A DNA stretch of 62,000 nt from Branchiostoma floridae (taxonomy: Eukaryota > Chordata > Leptocardii > Amphioxiformes > Branchiostomatidae). Below, one piece after another: positions 54,133 through 62,000 of this stretch. The stretch covers positions 10,181,449 to 10,243,448 of the forward strand of contig NC_049980.1 in NCBI RefSeq assembly GCF_000003815.2, written 5' to 3'. The notes under the pieces were generated by a model. That model searched no databases and was not told the origin of the DNA. It saw only the letters and a list, made by a program, of their open reading frames with translations. Position numbers and translations under genes: made by a program. Within the stretch, counting starts at the first letter, position 1; each line of letters begins with the position of its first letter.

Positions 54133-54565
54133 TTCCCTAGGAGCCAGACGGGATCGAGCCTGGTTACCACACCACAGCCCGATCTCAGTATCTATCGTGC
54201 AGGGGTCTGGCAGGATGATTGTAGAATGGCTCTCCAATGCCCTTGGTCAGAGAGAGGAGAACCTAGGATTGATAACCACCCCAGGTAGCCAGCTACAACA
54301 CACCACAGTTGGTCAGCAGGCTATTGTAGTAGCGAATCAGGGACTAGATATGGCTCAAGGGTGTATTGAGCTATTTTTCAAAATAACAACAGAACTTTGA
54401 GGCTGGAACTTTGTAAGGTCCACCTGCCCTTTCCCCGAAAAGGGTAGCGATAACTCCTTCGGGTTAAACTCCCCCGGAGCGCTAATGTGAGATCGGCGGG
54501 CTAACTGGCTTGGTTCCCCGAACTAAACTTCGCTAGCTACCCGGTCCTGTCTGGCTCCCAGGGTA
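54133..54565. mobile_element. 433-bp MITE with about 8-bp target duplication
   Basis: The left end TTCCCTAGGAGCCAGACGGG and the right end, which reverse-complemented reads TACCCTGGGAGCCAGACAGG, are imperfect inverted repeats of about 26 bp. TGGATCTT flanks both sides (54124-54131 and 54566-54573). The TSD length fits hAT or, with one more base, Mutator-like elements. The open frame at 54059-54400 lies mostly inside it and is not a gene. Confidence 0.75.
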
Positions 54566-55893
54566 TGGATCTTGAAACGTGCTAACTGTGATTAAAACGC
54601 AAACGGACACTCCTTCGTCGGGATTTTCCTATTTTGGAATACTCCCCGTGGAAGTAGGGCATGATCATGATACAGAAGCCACTCTTCATGCCGTCTTAGT
54701 TTTGTTCCGTGCTACTCAGTGTACATGACGACCTGTTCGATGTGTGCCCTGGTGGTTTGTGATCTAGACGAGAGTCCTGCTTGTCGCAGTTTCGGGCAAT
54801 CTGGAAAAAAATTCGGGGGGGGGGGGGGGCTTTTACGTCTGCCCTCTAAAGCTACCCTCAAACGGGGCGAAGGATTTCTTATCCCGAACTTTATTCTTTA
54901 TCCAAAAAAAGGACTTCCGGGCCCTTGTCCCAAGAATTTTGCTAGCTTTTTTTCCAATACGTCAACGTTTTCGTGCAGCGACCTAGCGATGAACGTTTTG
55001 GAGGCCCAGAAGTATAGTGAGGTCGGCTTTACGTCAATCTGAAGGGTTACTTCCTATGCCGGGACACGTGTTCGTCGGGCCCATGCCGGCCACGGGGTGC
55101 CATCTCCCCACTTGCCGCTTGGTGACGTGGGTGGCCGGGGCCCTTTAATATCGGAAGCTGGGCGCTCCAGGGAGAACAGGAGATGGGGCATCTTAGTTTA
55201 AGGTTATGTCAGGAGGAGGAAGAGACATGTCATCCTTTTGGGTAAGCGTGATTATCGTCGCGATGGTTCTGCTCTGTTCTGTGAGTGTGAGTGGTTCTGT
55301 TCTAATGATCAGTGGCGGTTTGTTTACATCTCCGTGAAGGGGGGGGGGGCGATTATGTGGTACTTATTTCCTCGAGGCCCTCCTTCATGGATGCCTTGGT
55401 TATCAGTAACGCATTTATTCTGATCAGAACAAACACAGAAACGCTAAACCATGTGTATAACGGTGGGGCACTACATCCTCTAATCACACCTCGTTGTGAC
55501 TAGGACGTCCTCTCTTACTTGTCTAATATTTCTTCAAAACATTTACATCTTTCCAAATTATGCCTAACAACAGTTATGGGAAGACCAGTATAGGATTCCA
55601 TAAGAAATGAACCGTTAAACACTGTTATGTGACTTTTGACCTTATAAAATACAACACGGCTGATCTCATTGACCATATTTCACCTTGAATTAAGTTAAAC
55701 AATTATAGCAGTCCACAATGCCCCATCTGCAAGACCGAGCTGAAGTTAGCAGCCCGTTTACCAGCACCAGTTGTGGCACGTAGACACCACGCACTCGCAG
55801 TTGCACGTACGTCGGTTTGTACCCTTAGCTTTAAAATGGTTAGACCAGTCCTGCTATGTATCTCAAGATCATCTTGATGTTTGAGTCTACACG

Positions 55894-56437
55894 ACATGAA
55901 GAGTGTATTCATGTTTACTGTACTATACCTTGGACATTTTGTATCAAACACCCTAAGGTGCAGCAAGGTATCTTTAAGCTATACTACGTAATGTTTGGAC
56001 AATACAGTATGTTTTTGTTGGGTTTCGCCTGCGTGCCTGCCTTGATCAGGCGGTCCAGGGCGCGACTCATCATCTTTAAGGGATATACATGAATGTTGTG
56101 ATCGAGGCACACCTCTCATAGCTTTCTTAGCCCGGCTTGCACCGAATGGTCCTACAACATAGAAATAAAAGGAAAAAGGGGAAAATTTGTCATAACATGC
56201 CGGACTCAGTCCTGCCTGGGGCTAATAAGTCGTGTATGTGTAGAGAGTCGTGAGCATGACAGGCCCATTTGTCACACCGACTCAAAGGGTGACTACCACA
56301 TTCCAAACCAAAGATACTGTAAGTCGACAACGCATGAAGAGTGTGTTCATGTTTACTATGCACTTGGGGCAGTTTGTATCAAACACCTTAAGGTGCAGCA
56401 AAGTATCTTTAGAAAGTATGTTTCTGTTGGGTACGAC
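55894..56437. repeat. Two direct copies of a segment of about 100 bp
   Basis: About 55894-56025 and 56332-56437 share ATGAAGAGTGT.TTCATGTTTAC, TTTGTATCAAACACC.TAAGGTGCAGC and TTTTGTTGGGT-like blocks. Both begin in an ATG-led frame (MKSVFMFT) of about 35 codons, but there is no recognisable family. Confidence 0.7.
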
Positions 56438-58355
56438 AAATTAATGTAATGGAATATACATTCAAAAGCAAATAACAGTAAAGATCACGGCGCTGCAATC
56501 CATGAAGATCGAGCTGGTCCAAAAGTAACCTGGAATCCAGTCTACCGTGGATTGGCCAGGCTAACTTCGTCTTTCCACCACCGGGGTCACATACAATGAA
56601 AGCAGACGAAAAAACAAAATAGTGCAATTTGGTGAAATTTCACCACATTCGCAGGCGTGCCTCTATTGTCTCTTTCCGGATGTTTGTATCAACAAGAAAC
56701 CTCCTTTGTATATTAAAATGTATCTGTCTCGTGATATGTTCTGTTACTTCCCACTTGTGGCTATGCCTTGTTTGTTCATTCTCAACTTTCTGTAATGATT
56801 TCGAGCGCTCATTTGTTAGACATGAAAATGACGCCTAAAATAATACACCTGGAGCCATAATGAGATCTTCACCTCACGGAGACTCATGATCAGCATAGAA
56901 AACTTAGTTTCTACGTGTTGTCGGGCGTGTACGGGGGTTGAAGTCTGTAATCATTACTGCTTTCGTTGGGTGTTTGGTCTGTGAACGTTGCGATATCAAA
57001 ATTCCGCCGTTACCTATTAATACAATCAAGGATAAAACCTCCTTGTTACAAATGTGGCCTTACAAGAGGGTGGTAGAATGCCTCGCGGGAGGTATTTATT
57101 CACACCATGTCGTATAACAGTTCTCTCGATGGCGATTAATCTATATGCAAAACAAATGGCCTTCTGCTGTTAGGCCGACAAAAGATCTCTCAACGTTATG
57201 ACACCGGCCTTTTCCTTTGATAGCGATATGTGATGTGTCGCGTGATTGCATACCAAAGTAAGTTCTCACTGTAGCCGCCCTCGGGGACCCCAACAAACTC
57301 CTCGGGTGGGCGGAGCAGTACCAAATCCACATAGTCAGGCCACTCCCATGATCTAACTGACTTAGAACATGGCCATCTTTCCGAAGCAAAATACACTATT
57401 ATAGTCACTAGAAACATGTAGTTTGTTTTCCTAGCTAGCGAACAGACAGGCTACATTCTTCTATTTCTCATTCATGAACCTGGTGATGGCGCCTCACACC
57501 TTTCCCCATGAGGCTTGTGTGAAATTCATGTCAGGTTTTACAACACTTTTTTGCAACACAATGCCATTGTTTTTGGGTGAATGTCAGATCAAGGAGATCA
57601 GATTGATCCCAGTTCTCAACCTGATCTCAAATGAGTAGGACGTGGCATCTCTTGAAGGCCAATTTCTCGAGTATGTTCAGCCGTTTTCACAGTATGTGCA
57701 GGCGAGTTCCGTACGCGTACACAGTCCGAGTTCCAGCTGAGTTCCAGCTGAGTTCCAGCTCGAGCTGGCGGACGTTTTGCTGCAGCATATTGGCATCTCT
57801 GCCGAACTGTTTTGTAGTTTTGATACTGACCAATTCCTGCCAGACAGACCAGCCAAATTATGTCGCTGCCCCCTCCCCCATTTCATTCACCCTGCTGGAG
57901 TAACCGTCCTGACGAGCTGTCCTGTTCCCAATTCGACCCGTTCCTGGTAGACCACATCTTCCTCCATTTTAGTTTGTTTCTCTTTTAAAGTTTTATGGAA
58001 GTATTGATCGTATACCACATGTTTGCTTCATTTTTATCAATTTAACGCGCATGTTTTTAGGTAGCATCTCTACTTTTAAAGTTTTTCTTTACTATCTTGA
58101 GAACCTGTTCCCTAGCTTGATGTAACCGTTGCCAAGGCGGTTATATTTTTCATGTATTTGATGTAACTAGCTAGATAATGCTGTTCGTACGTTTTCTTGT
58201 TACAAGAAACTCTTTATTATTGTCTTGTTCGTTTTCTGACTTTTCCTTTCTGAATTTCCTTTGTTCATGTTATGAATAAAGATGTTCAGTAACAAAGGTT
58301 GATTTGCTGTTTACCTTTTTGTTAATTCTTTAAGTGCTTTTATTTGCATGAGAAA

Positions 58356-58490
58356 GGTGGGCGTCTCCAACTTAGTCAATTTATTCGTTGGTTGGTACAC
58401 CCCTACCCCTAGGGAGACCATTCAGTTGAATGGTGGGCGTCTCCAACTTAGTCAATTTATTCGTTACTTAGTACACCCCTACCCCTAGGG
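58356..58490. repeat. 76-bp tandem duplication (about 1.8 copies)
   Basis: GGTGGGCGTCTCCAACTTAG starts at 58356 and again at 58432; both copies end with TACACCCCTACCCCTAGGG. Confidence 0.9.
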
Positions 58491-60268
58491 GCGCCATACT
58501 ATGTGGATTTAGTCACAAGAAATACTCGCTCCTGATTGGCTGAGGAAAGATGGCCATGTTCTAAGACCATGGTGACGAATTCTTTTAGCGGATGCATACA
58601 ATAGAGAGATGCCAGCCAGTCTATACATATTCTGAATACTGGATGTGATTTAGTTTTCTTCTGATATAACGGCAACAGGGAAATACAGACGGGATCCCGT
58701 TCTTGTATACGCGAACGTCTAACACGTCTGCAGGGACACCACCCAGGGAAGTTACCGGATAGGACATGGGTTAAAATCCCTGCTAACTATCAACACTAAT
58801 GGTTATCAAAAGATTTTGAGCGTTCTGTTTAAGTATCTCAAATGTAAAAGTACAAAAACTTTCCAAATCCCCGGGAAATAAGCGAATGTGCATGTTGTCA
58901 CCCGCAGATTTTTCATGCGCAACTTTTCACGCGCACAAAACCCCATCACTGTTAGCGTAAAAGTTTACATGTGTAGTCTTGAATTTTCGTGAAAAATGCA
59001 TAAAAGTTCCGTTGTCGTGGTTTTCTCGGTGTTCGGTCGACATACTATCTATCTGACACAGTGACTAAATTTGTCATATCGCCGGATTCTGAGAATCACC
59101 ACGATAATTTTTGCCATCTGTTCTACTCTTCGTTCCGTGCACCTTCAGTGCAGTCAAGGCCACTCTGACATTTCATACGTACCCTCTGGCCCCAGCCCTG
59201 GTCGTAACTCATTTTCTGTGACAGCTAATTGCAGCAGATTTGGCCAAACATCCTCCCCTGATCTCTGACATCTTTGAACCACAACCAGATTTTTTGCCTC
59301 CATGGTTTCGGCTTTAAAAATCTCTAAACCTTGCTCATGTGGTGTCATGCCCCGTGCCTTTTCTTTGCCAAATTGTACCAACCCCCTTCCCCACCGACTC
59401 AACTTAAACATTCACGTTAGTGCCAGAGTGAATTCTGAACCTTAATCGTTTTTGCCATGTTTAGGTCAAATCATGAGGTTTTGCTAGATCATTCTACCTA
59501 TGCACAATGTATTTCTTTCCCGCTATAGTTGCAGCGTGTCAAATGGATACCCTAGTTCTTTTTGTTAAAATGTAAATACATTCGATTGTGGTTGTTACAC
59601 TTAGACATGTTGGTATGTGTTTAATAGAAGATAAATGTGGCGGAGTGGATACAAACGTGTTTTATTTTGTATCTAATTAGAGCAGCATATACCTCAGAGT
59701 ACCAATCCCCATTTAGACACATTTGGGAACAAGAAAATAGGGGGTCAGTAAAACCAGGACTGTTAACGGAAGTTTTTAATTTGAAATGACTCAGTATTTG
59801 ATGCATGATAAACAAAAATCGACTAAACTATTCGATTATTCACTAAAGTTTGAGACGGATTATCAGGGCGAGTTGCGAGTTATTTATCGTTTATACATCG
59901 CAAGTTCATTTCGCCGATGTCTTAGAAAATATGGATCGCGACACCATATTCCCATATGTACGGATACATCCCGGACCAATGACAAGCTGAAAGGGAATAG
60001 TGTCACTTATTATTGTTAAAAGATTAGATAATATCAGTACGGGCGAAACCCTGCGTATCTCTTCGCACAATGCGCGAGTGGTTTGACCGTCTGGGGACAC
60101 GGGTACTAGACGCATACAGACAGCGCCTGGCACGTCTGGGCCACATACCGAGCTTCGAGTTAGATACAAAGAGAAGATCCCGTCATTAATTTGCACGGCG
60201 GCATCTTGCTCCAATCAGTTGCAGATGCCACCGATACAAAGTGGTACCGGCACTATCAATAGACAATA

Positions 60269-60872
60269 CCGTATATTCTCGAATAAAGTACGCACTTTTT
60301 TAACTTTTCAAAATTGAAAAGGTCCTACAAGTTGTTGCCAAAGTTGGGGTGCGTACTTTATTTGAGGTTACTGCACAGATAAATGGTAAGAAAAGCCTAA
60401 AATAAAGCAAGGTGGAGCTACACTTCTAGTAATGTTTCAAAACATACACATGTTATTGTCTTGAAGTTGTCTAAACATGAAACAAAGAAATTGTCTTAAC
60501 ATGATTTACATATTAACAGTGTCATTTGCATACAATCCTTTTGAGTTAGTGACTTTGACTTGTACAACTGGTTTTGCCTGATTTCTTCTACCAGTTCTCA
60601 GTGATTTTTATAATTTGCAGCAGGCAATTCACAAGTTTATAGAGACAATGACAGTGTAAACCCAGGTTATTTTATGCAAAATGACCTGTGGAAAACATCA
60701 TAAATTCGAATTTATTTAGTTAAAGGTCTGTTCAAAACTGGTGGAGAAGGGGTGCGTACTTTATTTGAGTTTTTCCATTTTACCTTTCAGTCCCAAAGAT
60801 CTGTCTAAGACTTGTCCAAAATCAGGGGTGCGTACTTTAATTGGGGTGCGTACTTTATTCGAGAATATACGG
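60269..60872. mobile_element. 604-bp TA-flanked MITE, full copy
   Basis: The ends CCGTATATTCTCGAATAAAG... and their reverse complement match over 27 bp, and TA lies immediately outside each (60267-60268, 60873-60874), as in Tc1/mariner-type insertions. The right half contains three extra direct copies of the terminal word GTGCGTACTTTAWTT (about 60348, 60750, 60828) in addition to the true end. There is no transposase. Confidence 0.85.
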
Positions 60873-61195
60873 TACCGTTCAGGTCTGGTGAATGTCGTGA
60901 CCCAGGCTGTTGTTATTATCGGCAATGGGTTTGAGAATCTTGATAATACGCACGCGTAGACCTGACGTAAGTTTTAGGTTTAAGCACACGCCGAGCATAT
61001 CAGGTGACATACAAAAAGAGATGTTATCGACAATGAACAGGTTAGCTTTGACCACTGTACAATAGATATATATATACACAAGTGTAGCATTGAGTGTATG
61101 TCCTTTATAGTGATTTTTATACACAGAATATATTTTTATATGACAACACACAGCCATTTCTCAAACATGACCATTTAATCGGACACAGGTATAGC

Positions 61196-61680
61196 NNNNN
61201 NNNNNNNNNNNNNNNNNNNNNNNNNNNNNNNNNNNNNNNNNNNNNNNNNNNNNNNNNNNNNNNNNNNNNNNNNNNNNNNNNNNNNNNNNNNNNNNNNNNN
61301 NNNNNNNNNNNNNNNNNNNNNNNNNNNNNNNNNNNNNNNNNNNNNNNNNNNNNNNNNNNNNNNNNNNNNNNNNNNNNNNNNNNNNNNNNNNNNNNNNNNN
61401 NNNNNNNNNNNNNNNNNNNNNNNNNNNNNNNNNNNNNNNNNNNNNNNNNNNNNNNNNNNNNNNNNNNNNNNNNNNNNNNNNNNNNNNNNNNNNNNNNNNN
61501 NNNNNNNNNNNNNNNNNNNNNNNNNNNNNNNNNNNNNNNNNNNNNNNNNNNNNNNNNNNNNNNNNNNNNNNNNNNNNNNNNNNNNNNNNNNNNNNNNNNN
61601 NNNNNNNNNNNNNNNNNNNNNNNNNNNNNNNNNNNNNNNNNNNNNNNNNNNNNNNNNNNNNNNNNNNNNNNNNNNNNNNN
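61196..61680. other. Assembly gap (485 N)
   Basis: A run of N that appears to hide the left part of the second TA-flanked MITE copy; repeat collapse is a likely cause of the gap. Confidence 0.99.
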
Positions 61681-62000
61681 TTTCAAAACATGCACATTGT
61701 TGTTGTCTTGTAGTTGTCTAACCATGAAACAAAGAAATTGCCTAAACATGATTTACATAAGATTGGCATTTGCATACAATCCTTTTGAGTTAGTGACTTT
61801 GACTTGTACAACTGGTTTTCCCTGATTTCTTCTACCAGTTCTCAGTGATTTTTATAATTTGCAGTAGGCAATTCACAAGTTTATAGAGACAATGACAGTG
61901 TAAATGCAGGGTATTTCATGCAAAATAACCTGGGGAAAACATCATAAATTTGAATTTATCCAGTTAAAGGTCTGTTCAAAATTGATGGAGAAGGGGTGCG
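61681..62000. mobile_element. Second copy of the TA-flanked MITE, truncated by gap and window edge
   Basis: Same orientation as 60269-60872 and closely similar to its 60435-60752 part throughout (for example TCCTTTTGAGTTAGTGACTT and CAGTTCTCAGTGATTTTTAT). Its left end must lie in the N run and its right end beyond 62000. Confidence 0.85.

Larger units (their letters stand above)
51088..62000 (+). other. Right-hand repeat-rich region, probably MFSD2-like intron 5 or beyond
   Basis: No exon completing the transporter was found. The interval contains a CGTCC-rich inverted-repeat element, poly-C/G tracts (52343-52359, 53472-53484, 54815-54829), a MITE with about 8-bp TSD, local duplications at 55.9/56.3 kb and 58.4 kb, two TA-flanked MITE copies and a 485-N gap. 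A 72-codon frame at 57196-57417 (-), beginning MFLVTIIVYFASE, is signal-like but unrecognised. GAATAAAG at 58274 is a possible poly(A) signal for an unknown transcript. Confidence 0.55.

Noticed and set aside
54059-54400. 113-codon frame containing SGRMIVEWLSNALG, considered as the next MFSD2 exon
   Set aside because: It resembles the expected RMTVE continuation only loosely, the splice phase is off by one base, and the sequence lies inside a MITE with its own target duplication.
57196-57417. 72-codon minus-strand frame with a signal-like start (MFLVTIIVYFASE)
   Set aside because: Interesting composition but no homologue, an uncertain donor, and part of the sequence recurs elsewhere in the window.
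61094-61825. 243-codon plus-strand frame
   Set aside because: It runs through N and then through the MITE copy.
1-62000. CRISPR arrays, bacterial operons, riboswitches and rho-independent terminators
   Set aside because: Spliced eukaryotic genes dominate, and no array of regular repeats with unique spacers exists; the periodic arrays are minisatellites or coding repeats.

Overview
The window reads as draft genomic DNA from a lancelet (amphioxus, Branchiostoma or a close relative). Three things point there: intron-split genes with canonical GT/AG junctions, an insulin-like peptide receptor of chordate type whose exon sizes resemble vertebrate INSR, and a dense load of short inverted-repeat elements and tRNA-derived SINEs. 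The species is inferred. Four runs of N (16752-16851, 17712-18407, 21739-21838, 61196-61680) mark assembly gaps.

Layout. (1) 1-28.3 kb, minus strand: the 5' part of an insulin/IGF-receptor-like tyrosine kinase gene. Nine coding exons give 531 residues (signal peptide, L1, furin-like Cys-rich, L2 and part of the first fibronectin III domain). The gene runs off the left edge, so the rest of the ectodomain, the transmembrane segment and the kinase are not in view. Intron 2 is about 19.8 kb and no exon is visible in it. (2) 28.3-33.7 kb: intergenic, with foldback MITEs, a CA microsatellite, a tRNA-derived SINE and a TTAA-flanked inverted-repeat element. (3) 33.8-35.8 kb, plus strand: an intronless DUF229 (alkaline-phosphatase-superfamily) type II membrane protein carrying two mutually compensating indels. 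(4) 36.9-48.4 kb, minus strand: a complete six-exon secreted alpha-galactosidase-like (GH27/melibiase) gene, 452 residues. Its intron 2 contains a complete 5.7 kb hAT transposon with terminal inverted repeats, a target-site duplication, an uninterrupted 1009-residue transposase and a predicted 5'-UTR intron. Its intron 1 carries a palindromic 59-bp minisatellite. (5) 48.9-51.1 kb, plus strand: the first five coding exons of an MFSD2-like (lysophosphatidylcholine symporter family) transporter, head-to-head with the glycosidase gene. The later exons were not found before the right edge. (6) 51.1-62 kb: repeat-rich DNA holding a CGTCC-rich inverted-repeat element, a MITE with a TSD of about 8 bp, and two same-orientation copies of a TA-flanked MITE.

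Gene relationships. The receptor and the DUF229 gene diverge, the DUF229 and glycosidase genes converge, and the glycosidase and MFSD2 genes diverge from 580 bp of shared upstream DNA. No operon or shared pathway is evident; these look like ordinary metazoan neighbours. The main points for a second look are a 60-bp tandem duplication that copies a receptor splice acceptor and keeps the frame open, a PIP-box-like motif beside a nuclear localisation signal in the hAT transposase, that transposase's 30-bp repeat (open in several frames), and a MITE terminus that supplies the first AATAAA after the DUF229 stop. I did not find a convincing new multi-gene system.
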